In this document: one piece after another, positions 1 to 8,066 of the stretch
Layout of the letters: every line of letters starts with the position of its first letter
Position numbering within the stretch: the first letter of the stretch is position 1
Source of the DNA: Prorocentrum cordatum
Taxonomy: Eukaryota; Sar; Dinophyceae; Prorocentrales; Prorocentraceae
NCBI GenBank assembly: GCA_963575745.1
Contig: CAUYUJ010000669.1
Span: 980,501 to 1,044,500, forward strand
DNA: 64,000 bases
Direction of reading: 5' to 3'
Program-made: the position numbers and the translations under genes
The notes under the pieces: generated by a model
Told to the model about the DNA's origin: nothing
Database searches by the model: none
The model's input: the letters and a program-made list of their open reading frames with translations, nothing else

Positions 1-469
1 TGCACCGCCTGCGCTGTGCTGAGAAGGGCTCTGGGGGACAGGCTCACGTTGTTGCTATCGCACGTTCCGAGGATCATCGATCGTTGCTCTGGGTTGTCAT
101 CCTGTGGCGCATATCAAAGGTGGAAAAATTGCAGAATCATAGTATTTCGAAGGCTTGCGCGGATTTCTTGTATCCTCGCTGGACCCCCCATGGCGGCGCC
201 TCCAACGCCGCCCCTGGCGCGCGCCAGGGAGCAGGGTTCTGAAAGCTGTTGTTTATGTAACCTCATGCCCGTGAGAATAAACACTAGGGGATAATAAAGT
301 TCGGGGTTCAGGGAGAGATAATAAAAGTAGCCCAGCAGACCTCATCATAATCTCGAAGTAAGAGATGATCAAGAGGAGACCAAGCCGAGCACGTTTTGAG
401 ACATCCTGGGCGTTTAGTTTTCATAGAAATATCCTCAACAATGGCTTATCTCGCTGGAATGGAGGAAGC
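1..469. other. No gene recognised
   Basis: Moderate-GC sequence with several short open frames that carry no recognisable motif. Nothing else is seen before the (TA)n tract. Confidence 0.5.

Positions 470-495
<26 letters not shown>
470..495. repeat. (TA)n microsatellite
   Basis: About thirteen uninterrupted TA dinucleotides followed by an A-rich, purine-rich stretch. It resembles the (TA)n tracts that bracket the 6.1-kb element further on, but no element is attached here. Confidence 0.95.
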
Positions 496-500
<5 letters not shown>

Positions 501-577
501 AAAATAAAAGTAATAAATAATGAAATAAAAGAAATGATAGGAGGAGGAGAAGGACGAAGAGAAGAAACACAACTCGA

Positions 578-1180
578 GTTTCAAATCTATTAGATTTTAT
601 TTACAAGCGCTTTATGAAAATTGTGTTTTGTAAGTGCTCGAGTAGGGTAGCTCATGTGCCTCAATTTCCATGGATAATCAACCCCAGAGATAAAAAAGTT
701 CAGGCGAGCGTGGGGACAGAGAGAACTATAAAAGAAGAAGAATACAGTAGAATAATAAGAAAGAAGAAGACGAGGAGAATAAGAAGAGGACGAAGAAAGA
801 ACAAATCCAAAGTTCCAAATCTATCAATTTTAATTTACAAACGCTTTATGAAAATTGATTTTTTAAGTGCTCGTGTAGGGTAGCTCATGTGCTCCATTTT
901 CCATGGATGATCAACCCCAGGGATAAAAAAATTCAGGCGAGCGTGAGGACAGATAGAAATATAAAAGAAGAAGAGGAAAGTATAATAATAGTAATAATAA
1001 GAGAAGAAGAAGAGAAGAAGAATAAGAGAAGAAGAACGGAAACATGGAAAGTTCCAAATCTATCAATTTTAATTTACAAACGCTTTATGAAACTTGATTT
1101 TTTAAAGTGCTCATGCAGGGTAGCTCATGTGCTCCCCTTTCCATGGATAATCAACCCCAGAGATAAAAAAAGTTAAAGAG
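578..1180. repeat. AT-rich tandem repeat, period about 236 bp, about 2.5 copies
   Basis: Three successive units begin with a 'ttccaaatctat' type segment near 578, 812 and 1050. They continue with a Phe-rich-looking AT block ('acgctttatgaaa'), then 'agggtagctcatgtgc', 'ttccatggat', 'atcaaccccag' and a purine-rich AAGAAG tail. The third unit stops after the 'atcaacccc' part. The array is far more AT-rich than its surroundings. Short open frames within it are by-products of the repeat and show no domain. Confidence 0.9.
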
Positions 1181-1193
1181 ATAATCAACCCCA

Positions 1194-1225
1194 GAGATAG
1201 CAACATCGCTTGATGTTGCTATCTC
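1194..1225. other. Perfect 14-bp inverted repeat (hairpin)
   Basis: The left arm 'gagatagcaacatc' (1194-1207) is exactly complementary to 1212-1225, leaving a 4-base loop (gctt). The hairpin directly follows a duplicated 'gataatcaaccccagagat' segment at the end of the AT-rich array. No T-run follows, so it does not look like a factor-independent terminator; in a eukaryote it may mark an element end. Confidence 0.85.
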
Positions 1226-2699
1226 AACATAGCGTTTCGAGGTGATACTGAAGTTCGGCCTCAGCGCTCGCCGCCCAATTTGAATTTTGTATAGGGCGAC
1301 GATAATCAACTCTAAACACTGAAGGGGGGGTGTCCCTTTATTATCATCGGCATGCGGTTAGTCTTTGTTCCTCGAAGGTTTGCCTCCTCCTCTCACGCAC
1401 TGGATGCCCTGCGGCGTTCTAGCTGAAACGGTTGTGCACTCTCTCTCTGGGTTTGGGCGCGGCAGCCACGGGGGGGCGGAGAGGAAGTTGGCTCCGCTGC
1501 CGCGCAGCTCCTCGGGCAGGACACGTACTCGAGTTCGCTGGAGTTCGTTTTTTGACGGGCCCGTCCTGAATTTTGGCGATCCAGTTTACCGTGGGATGCT
1601 TGCAGCGCTCGCGTAGATTGGGACCAGTAATTGTTCTCACGGGAGTGTCAGGCCAGCACGAGTCCTCCAAGTTCGAGTCGTACGTCTCCCGGAAAAGAGT
1701 GTGAACGACACAATGCCGTTGGGAGCCAGTCGTTTTGTATTTTGTGTTCGTGTTGCCCGAAGGCTTGGTGCCGCTCCCACAATAAGATGCCGAGGGGGTC
1801 CCCAAACCGACATGTCTCTGACATGGAGTTTTTGGCCCCAAGCTCCGACACCACTTATGGGCGGGGCGGGGAGGAAGGGTGAAGAGGTGGAGGGTGGACA
1901 TGAGTATGCCCACGACGCATCAACGATGCTGCAGCACGCCCTCCCGTCACCAAGTCTCCTCATTGTCCCGACACGCCCTTCCTCTCTGGAACTCTCCTTC
2001 TTCCTTCTCCTCCCTCCCTACCTGCCCTTCCTCCTCTCTGTCTGTCCCTCTCTCTCTCTCTCTTCGGGCGTATCCAACGCTTGCGAGAGCATGGCCAGCA
2101 CGTGCAGCCGTGAGAAGTACTCCAGGTCGCACTGGTTCAATCAGGCCCCTGGCTATAGTTGTGTCCGTTCATTGCTTATGTTGGCGGAGCTTTCATCATA
2201 GAAATAGCAGACATTCGCCAGTCGCCAGAAGCATTATGTTTCACTACGGGGAGCACCCCCTTGTTTCATAGGCCTATGCCGCATGGCCTTGCCTTCGGAC
2301 GAGAGCCCCATGGTGAGCAGTGCACGCCCTCTACGTAACGAGGACGCCAGCGGCGCATCACCGACCGCTCCCTAGGAGTGTGACGCACGTGTGGGTTAAG
2401 AGCTGCCTGGCGACTGATTAGTGGTCGAGGCGTCCGGTGCGCCTGTCCGACAGGCACCCAGGACGTCCCCATCGACGGTGTCGATGGGTATCTTGAAGGG
2501 TCTGTCAAGGGCACTACGCATGTGAGAGGGGGACAGGTTTGTTTGGAGGCCAGGGTCTTTTCTGTTCAGTCCTGAGGAGGTCAGTTGAGACTTTGCAGGC
2601 TTCGGGAAGCCGACAGTCTTGAGCTATCGTGTGGTCGGTAGGAGCGTGTGGGGATGTCCGAAGCGAGCCAGAAGCCAGAGGGCTTTGCGGCTCTGCGGG
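1226..2699. other. No gene recognised
   Basis: GC-rich sequence open in several frames on both strands over 1,419-2,270, with no conserved motif in any of them. It contains a pyrimidine-rich run at about 1,990-2,065. Confidence 0.45.
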
Positions 2700-2955
2700 G
2701 TGGGTTCGTCGCCTCGGGAGCGTGCATGTGGAATGATCACAAGAGATTGTTGCCTCCGGGGCGCGAAGCCGTGGCAATTCACAGGGGATTGTATCATCGG
2801 GAGCGCGAACCCATGGTAACTTACAAGGGAGTGCGGCATCGGGGCCCCGACTGCGCAGTAATTTGCCAGGGATTGTGGCAACGGGGGGGCGAACCCGTTG
2901 CATTTTTGTTTGAAGGATTGTGGCTTCGGGGGCGCGATCTGTATTGTATTTTAAG
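2700..2955. repeat. 42-bp minisatellite, about six units
   Basis: Units start at about 2700, 2744, 2786, 2828, 2870 and 2915 and have lengths near 44, 42, 42, 42, 45 and 41 bp. Each has the form 'ggattgt(g/a)..c(a/t)tcggg..cgcga' followed by an AT-richer half. Because 42 is divisible by three, the minus strand stays open and gives a 14-residue peptide repeat (RAPxxTIxC-like). This is most likely a consequence of the DNA repeat and not evidence of a gene. Confidence 0.85.
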
Positions 2956-3511
2956 TGTCCCAGAGCATCCCCATCAATTGTGAGGATGTGAGTCTGGGAT
3001 GGTGAAACAGGGGGTTCGCCCCCCCCCTCGCGCGGACTTCAGTCTTTATCACATAAGAGTTCGGAAGTGAGAAACCTACTACAAGTAGGAGTTACCATAA
3101 CCTACTTAGAAACATTCTATAGCCTGGGACCCAGAACTGCTGCAGGGAAAAGGACAGCCTAGTCCTCGCAGCCTGTTGGCCCCCCAGGGGGCCGGTGGGC
3201 TTTTTGCACATCCCTGAAGGTAAAAGGAAAGCAACAGCACCATGTTGAAATGCATGTCCCTCCAGCCCGGCGAATTCGTGCGGCACTGAAACGACCCCTT
3301 TGCAAACAGGCCGTCTTCCATCATCACCCCTGGTTATGAAGGGTTGACCCGGTAAGTGCATTCGAGCCGGTTCAGTCGTCAACGGGTGGGGTGTTAGTGG
3401 TGGAGCGTTTCCGCCGTTATTCATCGTTCCAGAGGGGTCAATTTCGATCGGACACCCCGTCATTTCTCCCAAGTGGGGGGTCTGCCTGCGCGCGATTTGT
3501 CAGTTGTCGGC
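2956..3511. other. No gene recognised
   Basis: Mixed-composition sequence without an interpretable open frame. Confidence 0.4.
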
Positions 3512-3575
3512 TTCTGCTGCTGCTGCTGCATGCTGCTGCTGCTCCATGCTGCTGCTGTTCCATTCTGCTGCTGCT
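3512..3575. repeat. (CTG)n-rich interrupted triplet repeat
   Basis: Blocks of four or five CTG/GCT triplets are separated by 'catgctg' or 'ccattctg' interruptions. It gives poly-Leu, poly-Ala or poly-Cys in the + frames and Gln/Ser-rich peptides on the minus strand. Confidence 0.9.
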
Positions 3576-3587
3576 CGCACGGTTCCA

Positions 3588-3812
3588 AGCGGCCCCCAAG
3601 AGGCCCCCAAGAGAGCCCCAAGATTTGTTGTTTTTTATTTGACCCCTCTGGGAGCTTTTGGTGGCCCTCAAGAGGCCCCCAAAGGCTCCCAAGAGGCCCC
3701 CAAGAGGCCCTCGAGGGCCTCCAAGAGGCCCCCAAGAGGCTCCCAAGAGCGGCCCAAGAGGCCCCCAGGAGGCCCCCAAGAGCGCCCAAGAGGCCCCCAG
3801 GAGCCTCCAAAA
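3588..3812 (-). repeat. CTTGGGGGCC-type degenerate short repeat (minus orientation)
   Basis: Roughly twenty tandem variants of 'gaggcccccaa' / 'gagcgcccaa' with a spacing of about 9-12 bp. Read on the minus strand it is the same motif that recurs at many other loci in this window. All frames become Gly/Pro/Leu-rich low-complexity protein, which is not taken as coding. Confidence 0.85.
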
Positions 3813-4179
3813 ATTATTCCAGAAAGAGTAACGGACATCACACTTGTTTTAAACTTTCGGGGGACCCGCCGCTTTCGCCCACTGTTTTGAACACTTTTTG
3901 GCGCGTCGCCGCGGCTTGTTTTTATTGGCCTGCGCACGAAAAAGCCACCCCCGACCCGCCCGGAGGGACGTCCAGAAAATTTGCTTTTTGGGGGGTTCCA
4001 TTGTTCAGGTGACATTCGAAAAACCAACAGTTTCGGCAGGCCCCATGAATAGTGGAAGTGGGGGCCGGGGGGGCCCAAGACGGCCAGAAAAGAACACCAA
4101 AATCGTCAAAGTGCGGCCTTGGAGGTCCCATGATGGCCCCAAGGGGCCGCGATATTCCCCCAAGAAGGCGCCATATGGC

Positions 4180-4390
4180 TTCAATGGTTTCCAAGACGCT
4201 CTTGGGGGCTTTCGGGGCCTGTATGCGTGTTTATGGGGGCCTTATGGAGGGCTTCTTGGGGCCTTATGGGGCCATGTCGGGGGCCTTTTGGGGTCCTCTT
4301 GGGGGCTTCTGGGGGCCTTATGGGGCCATCTTGGGGGCATGTGGGGGGCCTTTCGGGAATATGATGGCCTCTGGGGGTGATTTGGGCCCC
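4180..4390 (+). repeat. CTTGGGGGCC-type degenerate short repeat (plus orientation)
   Basis: Repeats of 'cttgggggc', 'ttatggggcc' and 'ttttggggtcc' in the opposite orientation to the array 600 bp upstream, so that together they form a loose foldback. The translations are Gly/Leu/Trp-rich low complexity. Confidence 0.85.
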
Positions 4391-5044
4391 TGTCCAACGA
4401 CTTGTGTCGTGCCAAGCCAGAGTGATTCGCTCTTAAGATGATTTTGCAATGCGTCAAAAGCTGTATTCATCGCCGAAGTGGGGTGTTGTGTTTGAAGTTG
4501 GGTTGTTAGTGTTCGAGAACTCCCCCTCGCGTGGCGCCGTTGGAATCGTTATTTATCGTTCCAGGGGGGTGAGTTAGTGTTAGTCAGGTTTTTCATTCTT
4601 CACGGCTGCGGAAAGTTGAGCGTTTCGCGATTTATTTTTATTGTTCAAGCCTGCTGCGACCGGGGTCCAGCGTTGCCTTGCCGGGGGTGATCTTCCATCG
4701 ACGTAATTGCTGGAAGGTAGTCCGGCGATTGTGAACGTGCGCGGCGCAAGGCTATAAACACAGTTTGAGAACAGCCGTCCTCCATCCATGTAAGATTTGG
4801 CACAGTGTGACAAATGCGCGCGGGGCTACGGCGAGAGCCACATTTGGAACACGTGCTGCCTTCCTTCGAGTAAGGCTCACGGGTGGTGAGGAATTTCAGG
4901 CGGAACGTTTACCCGCACTATTGTCAAGTCTTGTCATGCAGCGTTTTTTTCACGCTCGACTCCGCTTGACCCCCATCAAGTGGGGACCACCTCTCCTCAC
5001 AGCACAGTCCAGGGAGAGGACAAACACTGTACGTTTTTCTCCCT
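4391..5044. other. No gene recognised
   Basis: No protein motif or repeat identified. The next feature downstream is a minus-strand retroelement remnant whose 3' end lies near 5,045. Confidence 0.4.
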
Positions 5045-6010
5045 CTTGATCTGCTGTGGATGTCGGCACTGGTTGAAATAATTCCAGGCCGTAAATCCTG
5101 CACCAGCCTTCTTTCTGGCGCATTCTTCACCCAGCCTCTTGACGCGGCCTCCAGTATTGTAAAAACCGCATCGTCGGCAGATACAGAGGAAGGAGCCATC
5201 TGAGCAGTCGACCACAGCACACTGGTGGCCGTTCTGCTCCAAGAGGCTCGGACAGAGGCGGGGCAGCATAACACAACGGCCAGGAGCAGGGCGCACATGA
5301 CCCCTCCTCCTCCCCCGCAGGCACATGCCACACTGCCAGAATTCACCAGTCCAAGCCCACTCGTGAGGCGACAGTGACGCCTGAGTAGCCTTGGGCGGCT
5401 TGATGAATTGAACACCAGTTCAATCAAGCCTCGGCCAGCGAGGCAGGATTTTGGCCGCCAGAAGGAGGACGGCCTTGGACACTTGAATGTCGCGCTCCAC
5501 GTGAGACAAAACATCTGGCGAGGCCTGGGGATGGACTCTAGCACCTTGCTTCGCAGCACGGTCGGCATGAAAGTTGCCAGTTCTGCGCCAAGCCTCCTGC
5601 ACAGAAATCCCAGCCTCATTCGATTATTTGTGCGCGGCGACTGTAACCAGGCCCTGGAGTTTGGGTCCCGCCCCAGAGAAGGCTTCCAGCACCGAGCCAG
5701 CATAGGCCCGATGCCCCCCGAGGCGGTCCCAGGGATCCCTGGAGCAGACCGAGACGACCGACGCGCAGTCGGAAAAAGAGACGCAGGCCCGTCTAAGTTG
5801 ACACCACCTGCGGCCAACGAGGAAAACTCACCAACCTGGGACGACTGCGGCAAGTGAGCCCACACGGGCCCAACAACTCTGGCCAGCATGTGGCCCTGTT
5901 CCGACATCAGAACGAAGGCCCAGCCCGCACTGGACAACTCACGAATTTTGGACTAGAAACAGCTACCGTCCAGGAACATATTGCCTTCGAAACGAACCTG
6001 CTCGGGCCCA
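5045..6010 (-). pseudogene. Retroelement RNase H + zinc-ribbon tail, frame-broken (copy 1)
   Basis: Read on the minus strand, an RNase H fold is visible in pieces. A first catalytic Asp lies in MFLDGSCF (about 5,966), followed by an in-frame stop, then SSAGWAFVLMSEQGHM, then QSSQVGEFSSLAA carrying the Glu. In other frames come DCASVVSVC with the second Asp and GNFHADRAAKQGARVHP with the last Asp. LLAAKILPRWPRLD follows, then a zinc-binding segment HEWAWTGEFWQCGMCLR (about 5,313-5,368), and finally a second cysteine cluster GHQCAVVDC...CRRCGFYNTGG. This order (RNase H followed by two small Cys-rich modules) matches my memory of tails of dinoflagellate non-LTR-like elements. Several frameshifts and a stop mean it is not functional. 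A second, more diverged copy lies at 58,268-59,078. No upstream reverse transcriptase is visible on this strand. Confidence 0.65.
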
Positions 6011-6346
6011 GGATGCTCCAACCCCGAGTCCAGGAAACCCTACTCTTGTCATGCAGCGAGAAGGAGTTCGTTACACAGAGGAGGGATGCATCGGGCAGAA
6101 AGGTCATTCCAGAGCGTTCTGGAGCGTTCTGAGCCGGCCGCGACGCCCGATACATCTTCTTGGCTGTCCAGTTATCAGAGATTTCCATCGTATCCCCATC
6201 TGGAGAATTCCTCAAACGCATTGCTTTCATCTGGAGCAGCACCGAAGCTGAGGAGGAGGAGTCCGCGTACGCGTGCGGCGTACACTGTCTCTGGAGAGCG
6301 ACTGGAACGTCGTAGGCGTGCAGGCCTCGCCGGTAGGCGTGACGAC
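6011..6346. other. Flank upstream of the 6.1-kb element
   Basis: No recognised gene. The sequence runs straight into the (TA)n tract at 6,347. Confidence 0.4.
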
Positions 6347-6373
6347 TATATATATATATATATATATATATAT
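6347..6373. repeat. (TA)n microsatellite at 5' boundary of the 6.1-kb element
   Basis: About thirteen TA dinucleotides. A second (TA)n tract closes the element at 12,499, so both boundaries of the intact element coincide with TA repeats. Confidence 0.95.
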
Positions 6374-6421
6374 GTCACATTTCACATGTTTAGGCATAGC
6401 CCATCCTGGATCCCGCCGCAA

Positions 6422-6439
6422 CTGCCACGCTCAAGTCTT
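6422..6439 (+). repeat. 18-bp direct repeat, 5' copy
   Basis: The 18-mer ctgccacgctcaagtctt is identical to 12,255-12,272. Here it lies 48 bp inside the 5' (TA)n edge and is followed by a pyrimidine run ending in 'tgacag', which looks like a splice or trans-splice acceptor. Confidence 0.8.
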
Positions 6440-6551
6440 TTTCCTGCTGACAGGTCAGCAGGTGATTTCGGGACGCGCACCGGCAGGGGCCTGGTCAAGG
6501 CCTCTCGCTCTCCCCTTCTCAGAGGAGCTCCCCGCAGCAGGGGGCCGCTCG

Positions 6552-8066
6552 ATGCCATGGCGAAGCCAGTCGGCGCCTGGTGCTGACGCCGGTGCTTCGT
6601 CAGGTGGTGTCGGACATGCTCAGGGCGGCCCCCGCCACGGCGCTGAAGTCCAGGCGGTGCTCGATCAGGAGGGAATGGAGGAGCACCTCACCAGCGACAC
6701 GGAGGTCGCGGACGACGACGCCGACCTCGAGGAGCTGAGGCACCAGACCAGCCTCCGCGGTCGCGCCGGAGCCACTGTGGCCTTCACAGCCGCGGCGGGC
6801 TCCCCGCGGGCCCCAGGCGAGTGGGAGGTCACGCCCGTGCTGCTGCCCGAGGCCAACAGCTGGGGCCAGGTGGAGGGGCCCGGCGCTTACGTCTCAGGCG
6901 AGGGCGGCGGCCAGACTCTTGGCGGCCGATCGCCCGGCCTGGCAGGCGGCGTGCCCTCTGGCCCGCGTGGGGCAGCACGCCCTTCGTCGACCGCCGCCCC
7001 GGTGCGCAACGACTTGCCGCTGGTGGGCGTCCTGAGCTTCTTAGACACGCCGGTACGACGGCGGTGGTTCGTCGCGACGTTGGACGGCGACGTGAGGGTG
7101 TTCCGTGCGCAGATCGCCGGCGCCACGCGCACCCCGAGCTCGGACGTCGTCCTGGGCTTCAAGAGCGAGGTGATGGTCGATGGGCGATCGCTTCGGGACT
7201 ACGGCATTGTCGGCGAGTCTGAGATCGTCGCTACCCGCAAGATCCGTGGGGGCGGCGATTCGGGCGGAGGTTCAGAGAACGGACAGTCCTTCGGCTGGAG
7301 CTGCAGGCGGTGTTTGACTCCCAACAGGTGCGGACTTGAATGTGCGATGTGTGGGACACCCAACCCGAACCTGCCCAGCGGCGACTGCTTGAGCGACGGC
7401 CTGAGCGACTCAGATGACGACCTTGGGAGCGCGGTCGGGTGCGGCGACGATCCCAACCCCGACGTCATGGAGCCGCCGGTCGCAGCGGACCTCCAGGGGC
7501 CCAGCTTTGCAGCGGTTCTCGACCAGCACGGCGTGCTCTGGGCCGCACCCCTTGGCGAGGTCATCGGCGCCGGGGACGAGGCGGTCACGGCGGCGCCAGA
7601 CTCGGCCCCAGCTCCGCCTGTCGGCGCTCTCGGCGCCCACGGCGGCGACGCCCTGCCGGCTCCGCTCGGCGAGGACAGCCTCGGTCAGGTCGCGGAAGCC
7701 GCGGGCGTCGTGGTCTTCGAGGGGGACCCTGGCCTGGCGCTGAACGGCCACCCGGCACCGCCGCCCAGGCCCCAGCAGCTGATGGTGCACGTGTCACAGC
7801 TGATGGAGGACTCCGAGTCGGACTCCGACTGCCACGCGGGCGCCCCTCCCGGCCTGGGAGGTCCGGCGGCGCCGGCCGAGAGCCCGGCGGGCTCCGCGCC
7901 CAGCGAGCAGGCGGGGCAGCCGGCTTCGCCTAGCGGCCAGCCCGAGCAGCCCGGCATCCTCGGCGTCAGCCCGGACGCCAGCGTTTCGGTCGCGCAGGAG
8001 GTGCAGTCGCCAGAGGAGGAGGAGAGTTTGGCCGGCGCCGGCAGCGGCGCCGGCCGGGCCTCATGA
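6552..8066 (+). CDS. ORF1 protein: ubiquitin-like domain + RanBP2-type zinc finger
   Basis: A 504-residue protein from the chosen start. The frame remains open upstream to 6,273, but that extension runs through the (TA)n tract (an IYIYIY peptide) and a likely splice acceptor at about 6,440-6,455, so the ATG at 6,552 (next to a second ATG-like ccatgg context) is preferred. Residues about 168-234 resemble ubiquitin: a WFVATLDGDVRVF strand, later VDGRSLRDYGIVGESEI and a terminal RGG, which parallels the ubiquitin GRTLSDYNIQKEST...RGG end. Immediately after comes WSCRRCLTPNRCGLECAMC, close to the RanBP2 zinc-finger pattern (W-x-C-x2-C-x3-N-x5/6-C-x2-C). The remainder is acidic and Ala/Gly/Pro/Ser-rich, with SDSDDD and EDSESDSD patches. 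Such a protein could bind RNA or a ubiquitin-pathway partner; that is inference. Its stop overlaps the ORF2 start (ATGA). Confidence 0.75.
   Translation: MPWRSQSAPGADAGASSGGVGHAQGGPRHGAEVQAVLDQEGMEEHLTSDTEVADDDADLEELRHQTSLRGRAGATVAFTAAAGSPRAPGEWEVTPVLLPEANSWGQVEGPGAYVSGEGGGQTLGGRSPGLAGGVPSGPRGAARPSSTAAPVRNDLPLVGVLSFLDTPVRRRWFVATLDGDVRVFRAQIAGATRTPSSDVVLGFKSEVMVDGRSLRDYGIVGESEIVATRKIRGGGDSGGGSENGQSFGWSCRRCLTPNRCGLECAMCGTPNPNLPSGDCLSDGLSDSDDDLGSAVGCGDDPNPDVMEPPVAADLQGPSFAAVLDQHGVLWAAPLGEVIGAGDEAVTAAPDSAPAPPVGALGAHGGDALPAPLGEDSLGQVAEAAGVVVFEGDPGLALNGHPAPPPRPQQLMVHVSQLMEDSESDSDCHAGAPPGLGGPAAPAESPAGSAPSEQAGQPASPSGQPEQPGILGVSPDASVSVAQEVQSPEEEESLAGAGSGAGRAS

Noticed and set aside
3438-4380. Collagen-like or antifreeze-like protein genes
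   Set aside because: Gly/Pro/Leu repeats on both strands arise from the CTTGGGGGCC arrays and change frame repeatedly.
6422-6439. Relic of the dinoflagellate spliced leader
   Set aside because: gccacgctcaag only loosely resembles the leader's 3' end (…ggctcaag). The same 18-mer occurs at 12,255 inside ORF2, which a leader relic would not explain.
6273-6551. Upstream extension of ORF1 through the (TA)n tract
   Set aside because: It translates the microsatellite (IYIYIY) and a probable splice-acceptor stretch, so the first later ATG at 6,552 is preferred.
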